From: Pavlovales sp. CCMP2436
Taxonomy: Eukaryota; Haptophyta; Pavlovophyceae; Pavlovales
Reading direction: 5' to 3'
DNA: 12,299 bases
Assembly: GCA_026770615.1 (NCBI GenBank)
Contig: MU631942.1
Span: forward strand, 54,465 to 66,763
Shown: positions 1 to 7,264 of the stretch, in pieces
Numbering within the stretch: position 1 is the first letter of the stretch
How the letters are laid out: each line of letters begins with the position of its first letter
The notes under the pieces: generated by a model
The model's input: only the letters and a program-made list of their open reading frames with translations
Databases searched by the model: none
Told to the model about the DNA's origin: nothing
Made by a program: the position numbers and the translations under genes

Positions 1-140
1 ACGCTTGCTCGCTCTATTTCTTAATTAAGCTCACTGAGCTAACTCAATGTAGCTCTCTCTCTCTCTCTAGCTGCCTTCGACGCTTCACCGCGTCTTGGAC
101 TCCAATCCTCTCTTAGCTCGTACTTGCGTTCAACACCGCA
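1..140 (+). repeat. Possible remnant of the 5' LTR or leader, with (CT)8 microsatellite
   Basis: A (CT)8 run lies at 53-68. Bases about 80-118 resemble bases about 3208-3247 inside the 3' LTR: GCTTCACC followed by a CTTGGA block and an AGCTC block, roughly 30 of 40 positions by eye. If real, the window opens inside a 5' LTR remnant, and that remnant abuts integrase directly, implying loss of gag and protease. The match is short and was aligned by hand, so it could be chance. Confidence 0.3.
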
Positions 141-153
141 AGCCTCTCGATAG

Positions 154-1433
154 AAGCGCATCCTCCACGCTCGTTTAGGACACGCCTCGGCCCGTACACT
201 CAACGCGACTATCTCGGCCACGGACGGGTTGCTCACCTCTCGGCGCCTCAAACAGATCTGTCCAGCTTGCACGGAGGGCAAGGCGATCAAGCTGACCTTC
301 AACGACGCCCGTCATTAAGCTATACAGCTCTTCGACACCGTCAGCGTCGACATCATCGGGCCCATCAACTCCCTCGAGTCCTTCCGCTCGAACGACCCGA
401 TGATGAGTTACTTATTTATGTTGTTATTGGACCAGTTCTCCAACTACGCGTGGGTCTACCAGCTTGAGACCAAGTCGCAGGCATCCGACTTCCTTGTCAA
501 GTTCCTTGAAGACATCTAGACCTACACCGTCTCACTCGGCTCCCTCGTTCGGCAATTTTGGCTTGACGAGCCAAAGAGTTCGACTCGGCACGCTGGAACG
601 GCTTCCTCCGCACCAACGGCATCGGCGGGTCCGAGATCACGCCGGCAAGGACTCCTCAGCTAAACACGCACGCGGAGCGCTACTTTGGCACCATCACCCG
701 AGACGCACGCGCACTACTTGCTCAAGCCGGCCTCCCCGACTCGTACGCCGACGCCGCCTTCCTTCACTCCGTGTACATTCGAAACCGGCTTGTCGCAGAC
801 TCGTCGGCCGGCGTGACGCCCTACCAGCACATCCTCTGCCGCCGCCCCAACCTGTCGCACATCCGCGCTTGGGGCTCGGATGCCTGGGTCGTCGACACCC
901 ACTCGCACCTCTTCAAGCTCGACGCGCGCGCATCATACGGCATCCTGATCGGCTACGGCGACTCAGGCCACATGATCAACGCGCCGGCCGGAGCACTCAC
1001 TCGCTACACCAACGCGGCCGTGATCAAGCTCCACCCTTCTGGCGAGGTCGTCATCAACCGGCATGTGCGGATCGACGAGAGCTCTGTTATCAACCGCATC
1101 GCGACGCACCCACGACTTCCTCTTGGTGACCTTCCTGCTCCCAAGGGCGACTCGCTGCCCGACGCTCCCGACCTGGAGTCCATCCCCCTCGGCAACACTG
1201 CGCCATTCGCTCTGCCGACTTCGGGACCCTCGGTGCGCACGCTCCGCTCCGCCTACAAGCAGAACATCCCGTACGTGTGCGCCGTGCTCGCTCTCGTCGC
1301 TGAGTCCGACCAGCCGACGCTCAAACAAGCTGTCTCCGGTCCACACTCGGCCGAGTGACTCGCCTCCATCCAGCCAGAGTACGCTTCCATCGGCTCGACC
1401 GGCACCTGGGTCGAGACCCCTCGGCGGCCCGGC
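154..1433 (+). pseudogene. Copia integrase part of pol (broken)
   Basis: Integrase inserts the cDNA copy into the genome. Reading the frame that starts at 154 gives ILHARLGH (160-183) and CPAC (259-270), an HX4HX25CX2C pre-integrase zinc motif. DIIGP at 349-363 carries the first catalytic Asp of the DDE core. The second lies in WLD near 565 and the Glu in HAER at 675-677, about 36 codons on, as expected for the family. Later blocks such as YIRNR and GILIGY (771-960) match the copia integrase C-terminal side. The frame has stops at 316-318 and 517-519 and slips by one base between 565 and 572. The TGA at 1356-1358 sits where the family usually has Trp before the RT domain. There is no usable start codon. 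Family and domain are confident; function is lost. Confidence 0.88.
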
Positions 1434-2852
1434 ATGAAGGTCCTCAAGACGGGCCTTGTTCACAACCACAAGCGCAGGTCCGACGGCACCATTGACAAGC
1501 ACAAGACTCGGTGCATCGCCAAGGGCTACGCGCAGCGCTTTGGCCTCGACTACGACGAGACGTTCTCCTCCGTCCTTCGCTACGACTCGGCCAAGCTCAT
1601 CATCGCGCTCGCGGCCGCCCGCAGCGCACGCCTCTTCTACCTTGACTTCAAGACGGCGTACCTCAACGCCCCCCTCGACTACGACATCTACGTCGACCCT
1701 CCCTACTCGTACTAGGTCAAAGGCAAGGGCGACATCGTTCTCAAGCTCCTCAAGTCGCTCTACGGGCTCAAGCAGTCCGGCCGCAACTGGCGGGAGCTGA
1801 TCGACAACTGGCTCACCGACTACGACTTCACCCAGTCGCGCCAGGACTCATGCGTGTACACACTTCACCATGACGACGGCCACTTGTCGCTCGGGATCTA
1901 CGTCGACGACCTCTTGATCGCCGACTTCTCGCTCAACCCCGACGTCTGTGACAAGTTCCTCACCTCGATCACCACGGCCTTCATGTCGACGCTCAGCGAC
2001 GACATCGACTCCTTCCTGTCTATGAAGTTGACGCGCTCCAACCTCAGTATCAAGGTGACCATCTCGCGCGCCATCCACGAGCTCTTGGAGCGGACCGGCA
2101 TGCTGAACGCGCACCCCGATGACACGCCGATGGCAGAAGGCCTGCACCTCACCATCTCCTCGGACTCGGAGCTCCTCGACCAAGACGGCGCCACGGAGTA
2201 CCGCTCGATCGTCGGCGCGCTCATCCACATCTCGCACTTCCGCCCGGACATCATGTACGCCATGGGCACGCTCACGCACTTCATGAGCCGCCCCGGCGAG
2301 CCGCACATGACCGCGGCCAAGCGCATCCTCCGCTACCTCGCTGGGACGCCCGACCTCGGCCTCAACTTCAAAGCCAACGTCAAGCTCAGCTTCACCGCCT
2401 TCGTCGACGCTGACTATGCCAACTGCGTCGACACGCGCAAGTCCGTCTCCGGCTTCATCACGCAGGTCAGAGGCGGCACCGTCTCAGCCTGGCGCGAGAA
2501 GCAAAGCGTCGTCACGCTCAGCTCAACCGAGGCCGAGTACGTCGCGGTCACCTCCGTCTCCAAGGAGGTCATCGCCATGCGCCAGCTCCTCGCCGACCTC
2601 GGCTTCCCGCAAACTACGGCCACGCCCGTCGGCGAGGACAACGTCTCGTGCATCAACTTGTCCAAGAACGACATCGTGCATCGCCGGACCAAGCACGTGA
2701 ACATCAAATTCCACTGGATCCGCGACCTCGTCAAGAACGGCACCATCAAAGTGTTCTTCATCGGCGGCCTCGACAACGTCGCCGACATCACGACCAAGCC
2801 CCTCGGTCCCAAGCTCTTCCTGCAGCACCGCCGCACGCTCCTCGGCATGTAG
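1434..2852 (+). pseudogene. Copia reverse transcriptase and RNase H part of pol (broken)
   Basis: This stretch continues the integrase frame. The RT opens with KTRCIAKGYAQRFGLDYDET, the conserved RVT_2 entry. YLDFKTAYLN near 1638-1667 carries the motif A Asp, SLYGLKQ lies near 1755, and YVDD is at 1899-1910. RNase H follows: Asp in FVDADYAN near 2403-2426, Glu in STEAEY near 2523-2540, an Asp in GEDN near 2631-2642 and Asp in NVADITTK near 2778. The frame ends with a normal stop at 2850-2852, the expected C-terminus for copia pol. One in-frame TAG (1713-1715) interrupts the RT between motif A and SLYGLKQ; otherwise about 330 codons to the end are open. The high GC and C-ending codons resemble the host exons, suggesting long residence or shared mutation bias. 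Confidence 0.92.
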
Positions 2853-2957
2853 ACGGCCGCCATCGGTTTCCCCCTCCATCAGAGGGGGGGGGGAGTTCAC
2901 CGACTACAAGCTCAAGCTGTACCAGTTCCTGCAACCTGAACGTGATCCCGTCCAGAT

Positions 2958-2967
2958 TGAGGGAGGG
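2958..2967 (+). other. Polypurine tract of the copia element
   Basis: A purine-rich run ending in GAGGGAGGG lies immediately before the TG that opens the LTR, the usual position of the plus-strand primer. A second, G-only run (2883-2892) lies about 75 bases upstream and could be an alternative tract. Confidence 0.6.
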
Positions 2968-3287
2968 TGTCAGGAGCCCAAGTGTCTCATACACTTTGGC
3001 TCTGTCCGGTACGCTATCAGACTGCCCGGATTTTAATATCCCGGGCCCAGCTGCCGTCTCGAATCGTCTACAGCTGCTCTTGACGCCTCTTCAGTGCTCT
3101 CGTCAGGGTCTCTTATTTACAAAGAGGCTTTGTGACACAGCTTCTGAACACTTGCACTGCATCGTATCGCCCTACGCTCCTTAGCTGTTCGTGCCCTCGC
3201 TCTAGCCGCTTCACCACGACTTGGAATCGATCCCCCCTAGCTCTCGTTGCAGACCTCGCACTCTTGCATCCTATCAGGTTCCTGACT
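2968..3287 (+). repeat. 3' LTR of the copia element
   Basis: It starts TGTCAGGA right after the purine tract and ends TTCCTGACT at 3279-3287. The ends form a short inverted repeat (GTCAGGA against TCCTGAC), with the final base changed from the expected A. The resulting 320 bp is a normal size for copia LTRs. The 5' partner is not in the window, so neither LTR divergence nor the target-site duplication can be read. Confidence 0.6.
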
Positions 3288-3351
3288 TGCTCTGGAGGAT
3301 TTTCACCGGACTTTTTTCCTAGGAAGGGTTCCTTGTTGGAATTATTGCCAA

Positions 3352-3388
3352 GAATTCCCAGGAAGAGTTCCTGGGAATTCCCAGGAAG
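3352..3388. repeat. Palindrome with overlapping direct repeat
   Basis: Bases 3352-3364 and 3368-3380 are perfect 13-bp inverted arms (GAATTCCCAGGAA) around a GAG loop. The same 14-base word GAATTCCCAGGAAG recurs at 3375-3388, giving an inverted-plus-direct arrangement. A separate TTCCTAGGAA palindrome lies just upstream near 3317. Confidence 0.85.
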
Positions 3389-3531
3389 TTATTTATTTTT
3401 AGCCTGTCGGCGCAGCACGGCCGCGCCGAAGGGTCCTACTACAGGGCCAGAGCAGGCATTAAGAAGGTGCCGTATTAATGAATAGAGTGGTCAAATTTAC
3501 TTAAATTACGATTGAAGGGCATAAAAAACGA

Positions 3532-3555
3532 GGCTCAGGTTCTTAACGTTACGGT
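3532..3555 (+). repeat. Flanking repeat, left copy
   Basis: These 24 bases match 6973-6996 in the same orientation with one mismatch. Weaker similarity continues on both sides: CAAATTAC upstream, and a GCGACC...CTGTA block downstream. The two copies bracket the minus-strand non-LTR element. Confidence 0.8.
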
Positions 3556-3763
3556 TTATTATAATGGCATGCGACCTCCTGTACATGTAGAATTGATGAT
3601 ACAGTCATAGACGGGCATTAAAAAAGCTGAGAATCCGACTAAGGTCCAGTTTTTTAGGGTTTCTGGAGGACCTCAAGCCCCGAAAGGCCGTTCTTGTGGA
3701 TGCTCGCAGTGGTCTCCTCCAAGGCGGAGTACAGTCATAGATGGGCATTAAGAAAGCTGGGCA

Positions 3764-3778
3764 TTAAGAAACTGAGCC
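3764..3778 (-). repeat. Inverted copy of the flanking repeat core
   Basis: TTAAGAAACTGAGCC here is the exact reverse complement of 6973-6987 and differs by one base from the inverse of 3532-3546. With 3532-3555 it forms terminal inverted ends of a block of about 245 bp, which may be a small nonautonomous element or a structured 3' tail. Confidence 0.65.
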
Positions 3779-3895
3779 TCAATCTTGTTGAAAGAAAGTG
3801 GAGAAAATGGGCCTCAAATAGTGAGATACCTTAAAAACGAAGAAAAAAATAGCCTCAATTTTTTTTGCGGTTTTCTTAGATTTTAAAGATGGCAT

Positions 3896-4369
3896 TTATA
3901 GGAGCCAGTGGTCTTGTTGTTGGTTGTGTGTGCGAGCTTGGGTTCCTCGAAAGTGAGTAGTGATGTTGCTGTGTATGACTCGATTCGGTATTTGTTCTGT
4001 ACCTGCTATTTTGTGTGAGCGCATGAGTGTGGTTATGGCGTGTGCTGGCTGTTTGCGTAGTTTCCCTCCTTTTGTGTTTCCGATTCTTGGTGCTTCTTGT
4101 GTCCATGGGCAGCCTCCTGTGAGTGGTACTGGGGCTTCTGTGATCGTTGGTGCGCCGTTGGTGGGTGTCCAGGGTGGGCCTGCGCGGTAGAGTTCCAGGG
4201 TTCGGTGGACTTTCTTTCCGTCGGCGTGGTGCGTGGCTACTGCTATGTCGACGCGGAGGATGGTGGCTATGCTATGAATCACGTTGTTGTTCATCCAGTG
4301 ATTGTCCGTTTCCTAGTATGATACCGACCACGGCTGGGAGGTGATTGTTCCCGTGGGATCCGTGGGGAA
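3896..4369 (-). pseudogene. Non-LTR polyprotein: C-terminal part of OTU domain and tail
   Basis: This continues the preceding frame past the stop at 4370-4372, with another stop at 4313-4315. WMNNNVIHSIATILRVDIAV (about 4297-4238) fits the OTU block in which a Trp and the helix W-x(n)-AxA-L-x-x-x-I precede the last strands. The HY dyad that normally supplies the catalytic His is not recognisable downstream. It is either lost or obscured by decay, or the domain ends differently. The last 100 residues are Thr/Pro/Gln-rich and match nothing I recognise. The reading ends at 3896. Confidence 0.5.
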
Positions 4370-5134
4370 CTAGGTCGTTCGTCTGAGTTTCAGGAATTCT
4401 TGTGTTCTTAGTGATAGCGATTTGGCGTGCGATGTGGCTAGCTGACGAATTCTTGCGGCTTGTTGGGGGTGGTTTGTGTTATTGCCGTCAATTCCGTTTG
4501 CGGCGTAGAGGAAGCAGTTTCCGTCGCCTTTGACGTTCATGTCGATAAGGTCTATGGTGGAGCATAGTTTATCGAGCTCACGTGCGCCTATTAATGTCCA
4601 TTTTTGTTGTTTGGGCCCGGCGATCTTTTTGGTCCGTTTGTTCGCGGGTGCAGGCGGCGTGTCATTTTGTACGTGAGGGCATTTGGGGGGGTCCTTCTTA
4701 GCTGTGGAGAATGTCTTGCGGGCTGCTTTTCTCGTTGCGATTTTGTTGTGGTGTGTATCGGTATGGCCTTTGCGGCGATAGAGTTTGTCTGCAAATGCGT
4801 CAACGTTGTGCGTTCCTGAGAGGTTGAAATTCGACTCATTGTCGTTATCCGCGTCTGGTGTGACATCGTCCGGGTCTGGCTGGCTTGGGGTCTGTCCTTT
4901 GGTAATTACGTTTCGTTCCGCTACTAGGGCTGCTGTAGCTGTTAGGAGTATATTTTGTATGGAGCCGGTCGTGTACTCCCATCCCTTATTGCGATTTTTG
5001 CATTCGAGTACTAGATCTCGGGTTGCGATTGAGACGCTTCCAGCGTGGGCGTCTGGGTGGCTAAGGGCCGAGTCTGCTATTTCTTCTTTTTCCCGTAGTG
5101 ATGCAGTGTGGTCGAAGAGGCGGTGAGTGATCAA
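4370..5134 (-). pseudogene. Non-LTR polyprotein: REL nuclease and N-terminal OTU protease
   Basis: HPD at 5059-5051 followed by ATRDLVLECK near 5023-4997 gives PD-X15-ExK, the signature of PD-(D/E)xK restriction-like endonucleases that nick the target in REL-bearing non-LTR elements. A charged, low-complexity linker of about 130 residues follows. KGDGNCFLYAANG near 4531-4493 is the OTU cysteine-protease motif GDGNCLF, with the catalytic Cys codon at 4516-4514. The stop at 4370-4372 falls inside the OTU fold, and the same frame continues to 3896. The open frame of 254 codons shows decay is moderate. The ATG at 5132-5134 is internal to the ancestral polyprotein, not a true start. Confidence 0.68.
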
Positions 5135-5438
5135 TTGCGTCGCAACGTTGGTTGAGTTGTGTGGCTGCTGCTGGGCACGTGTACATAATATGTTCGACTG
5201 AGTCGGTTCCGTCTTCTGGTTGGTAGCCTTTTTTGAGGCAGAAGGGGCACTTGGTTGAGAGGTTGGGTCCGCCCTCGAAAAGGGTTACGTCGAGGAGTTC
5301 TGGTGTGTCTCTTATACGTTCAGCATTGAAGGCCATAGTGCCTGACATGCATCGCGTGTATATGCGCTGCCCTGCCTCTGTGCCGTTGCCCAGGGGTGGT
5401 TTTAGGGAGGCTGTTAACTCTTCTGGCCATAGGTCTGT
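5061..5438 (-). pseudogene. Non-LTR polyprotein: CCHC knuckle of the REL module
   Basis: KCPFC (5252-5238) followed by EH and YTC (to 5175) spells CX2CX15HX4C. This is the knuckle that sits just before the restriction-like endonuclease in R2-type and Dualen-type elements, where it is thought to help bind target DNA. The frame is the same as for the RNase H halves. Beyond about 5145-5120 the protein similarity moves to the next frame, so a small indel separates the knuckle from the nuclease; this segment then ends out of frame at 5061. Confidence 0.6.
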
Positions 5439-5951
5439 TCAATCTTTGGTGCGAATAGCATGTTTTTGTGCGCGTCTAATCCGGTCCATGGGATCTTTTT
5501 GGATGTGGGCGAGTATTGCGAGATTTCCTGTCTCTTCTGTGACTGCCCGGCGGATGGTGGATGGTGTGTGGTCGATGAAATTTCCATCCTTATCGGTGGC
5601 GCTGTACTTTGCTGGGGGCCATGCGCAAGGGCCTAGATCGTGGAAAGGGGTTTTACCTCCTACTGCGACTTGTCTCGCGGCCCAGTCAGCGCATACGTTT
5701 AGTGTCATATGCACTGCGTCATAAGATAGAGTTGGTGCTCCCCCTGTTGTGGGTGCTGTTTGTATCTCGTTTGCCTTGGCGATGAGAGCATTGGTTCCCT
5801 CGTTGTCGATGATGTAGACTTGGTTGGTTGCGTCTACTGTTGAGTTTACTATCAGTGGTCTGAGGAAGGTGTCGTATTTGTGTGCTTTTTGGTGCTTAAA
5901 AGTGTGAGTTTGGCCGGTGTCGGTATTGCATGTGAGGAGTTCTCTGAGCGT
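5439..5951 (-). pseudogene. Non-LTR polyprotein: second half of RNase H
   Basis: This is in the same frame as the previous segment, just past two close stops. VYIIDNEGTNAL near 5819-5784 fits the third catalytic Asp (the usual S/I-D-S motif). CADWAARQ near 5693-5670 fits the NxxADxxA block with the last catalytic Asp. RNase H removes the RNA strand of the hybrid during retrotransposition. The segment ends at a stop at 5439-5441, and the frame carries on into the zinc-knuckle segment. Spacing between the motifs is normal for retrotransposon RNase H. Confidence 0.55.
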
Positions 5952-5954
5952 TCA

Positions 5955-6911
5955 GAGTTATGACTGTCGGCTTGGTGTGGCTATCTCGTCTGCGGAGTGG
6001 TGGTGGGTTTGTGTATCGGCGTCGGTGGCTGGTTTGCATATTGGATTTGAGCGCCACAGGTGCTTCAGGGGGTTTAGGCAGTCCCACGATGTAGTGAGTG
6101 TTGTCTGTTTGAGGAGGGATTTTAGTCTGAGGCTGAGCGTCGCAGCTGTAAGTTGGCTGTCTCGTGCGTCTTTGTCCCCCGTTCGGATGGCGTTAGTCAT
6201 GTGTATCTCCCGTCTGCCGTCTATATAGTTCACTAGGCAGGCAACTCCTCCTGCTCTTCGAGCTGGGATTTCGAGGGTTCTTTCCTTGTGGGGGCCATCG
6301 ACTGCCACGTCAGTTACGTGAGAGCTTTGAGGAGGGTCTGTTCCGAGTGGGTTGTCATGTTTTTGCAGATGCGCGTTCCGGAGGTGTGCCGTGTGGGATC
6401 TAGCGCCTGTAGATGCAGCAATACGAAATGCTTAGGTGGTATCGTATGTTTTGCCTTTGCGCCTATTGTTGAGGGAGCCTGCGCCATTGGTGGGCATAGC
6501 GTTTAGTTCGGAACCGAGGAGTTCTCCGAGGGTGAGTTCCCCAATCGGGATGTCTGTTGCTATGCGCGTTTGACTTGCGCACTGGTTGTTGGATTCTTTT
6601 GTGATCGTGCTGTTAATGGATCGCCAGCCTTCAACAACTGTGGGTGGGTATAGAGTGTCGAAATAGGACTGGGATCTGTCGTAGTCGAGGCTGCCGTTGT
6701 TAAAATGGTATAGTTCTTGTGTCGCTAGGCCCGTGGCTGATTCCGTGTTTAAGAGCGTGAGTAGCGTTGCTGCTTTGTATCCTGCGTTAAGTGCTATTGG
6801 GTCTGTAATGCTAGTTCCTCCGGTTCTAAGAGAGCCACAGAGCAAGGCTGTTGGTGTTTTAATCGCACTGGGGATCACGAACAATAAGAATGGCAAATTT
6901 AAGGCTGATGC
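5955..6911 (-). pseudogene. Non-LTR polyprotein: RT C-terminal flank and first half of RNase H
   Basis: The segment opens near 6911 with no start codon. GGTSITDPIALNAGY (about 6830-6786) resembles the GGLGI-DP block that follows the RT thumb in many non-LTR elements. After a TAA at 6432-6434 the same frame continues. VAVDG near 6305-6294 carries the first RNase H Asp on its predicted strand, and a DSQLTAATLSL helix near 6160 stands where the catalytic Glu normally lies, here apparently Gln. Two stops, at 5958-5960 and 5952-5954, end the segment, but the second RNase H half resumes in the same frame. The RT-flank call is tentative; the RNase H call rests on this half together with the next one. 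Confidence 0.5.
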
Positions 6912-7264
6912 TCAAACTCTTAGCAAAATATATACAAACAATGGTTAAACTGTGCTCAAATTACTATTGTAGGGCTCAGTTTCTTAACGTTACGGTCACT
7001 CATTGCCCGCGACCCTCTGTATAAAAAAAACTGAAGGAGCAGGGTTTTAAATTTTTCAGTCCGGGACTTCCCACTTCTCGGAATTTCCGGACTGAAATTC
7101 CTGTGAAATCCCGGGACAGGAATTAGTTAGTAGTCTTAAACATGTTGGTTCCTATGCGTTACACGATTTATTCCGCTCGAGACCCCTCATCATCGTCGGT
7201 TCATAACGACTTCACTCCGTCCAGTTCCCATGAAGGAAACAAGTTTAAAAAGAGACGAACCAAG
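6912..7264. other. Spacer and 5' flank of the Rdx gene, with hairpins
   Basis: No gene. It contains the right copy of the flanking repeat (6973-6996). Two inverted repeats follow: TTTCAGTCCGG at 7054-7064 with its complement at 7087-7097, and AATTCCTGT at 7096-7104 with its complement at 7116-7124. From about 7140 the base composition shifts towards that of the host gene and probably represents its promoter or 5' UTR; no clear TATA element was found. Confidence 0.6.
6973..6996 (+). repeat. Flanking repeat, right copy
   Basis: It matches 3532-3555 in the same orientation with one mismatch in 24 bases. Its first 15 bases are the exact reverse complement of 3764-3778. It lies at the 5'-truncated end of the minus-strand element. 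Confidence 0.8.

Larger units (their letters stand above)
1..3287 (+). mobile_element. Decayed Ty1/copia LTR retrotransposon, left end outside the window
   Basis: The segment holds the copia-type pol order: pre-integrase zinc motif, integrase core, reverse transcriptase, RNase H. A purine tract and an LTR follow. Integrase lying before RT identifies Ty1/copia rather than Ty3/gypsy. Gag and aspartic protease should lie upstream of integrase but are not visible in the first 140 bases, so they are either outside the window or deleted. The pol frame is broken by stops at 151, 316, 517, 1356 and 1713 and by a one-base frameshift near 565-572, so this copy cannot make an intact polyprotein. The left boundary is unknown and the right boundary rests on the LTR ends. 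Confidence 0.9.
3288..3895. other. Repeat- and palindrome-rich spacer without a gene
   Basis: No convincing coding region. The stretch is more AT-rich than its surroundings. It contains a cluster of short palindromes (3316-3388) and at least five copies of a GGCATTAARAA-like motif (near 3455, 3517, 3613, 3743 and 3759). A direct repeat begins ACAGTCATAGA at 3601 and 3731. There is also a copy of the repeat found again at 6973. Part of it is probably the 3' untranslated tail of the minus-strand non-LTR element; an 8-A run on the minus strand lies at about 3858-3865. Confidence 0.6.
3896..6911 (-). mobile_element. 5'-truncated non-LTR retrotransposon with RNase H, REL and OTU domains (Dualen/RandI-like)
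   Basis: Read on the minus strand, one long decayed frame runs from about 6911 to 5061, then shifts once and continues to 3896. The order is RT-flank-like segment, RNase H, CX2CX15HX4C knuckle, PD...ExK nuclease, OTU protease. No LTRs are seen, and the catalytic RT core is absent at the 5' side, as in copies truncated during target-primed reverse transcription. The Dualen/RandI lineage described from Chlamydomonas combines an RLE/REL nuclease, RNase H and a cysteine protease with an AP endonuclease, so it is the best named relative. The AP endonuclease would lie in the missing 5' part. Composition is clearly less GC-rich than the host genes. Element boundaries are approximate. Confidence 0.7.

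Noticed and set aside
464..1129. Long Arg/Pro/Ser-rich open frame on + overlapping integrase
   Set aside because: It is a shadow frame of GC-rich integrase coding; residues are low-complexity and the other frame carries clear copia motifs.
1848..2863. Several minus-strand open frames opposite the copia RT and RNase H
   Set aside because: They are antisense shadows of a well-matched RT/RNase H frame and show no domain of their own.
7142..7264. Upstream in-frame ATG for the Rdx gene
   Set aside because: The added residues are Ser-rich without homology, and would bury the signal-peptide-like segment internally.
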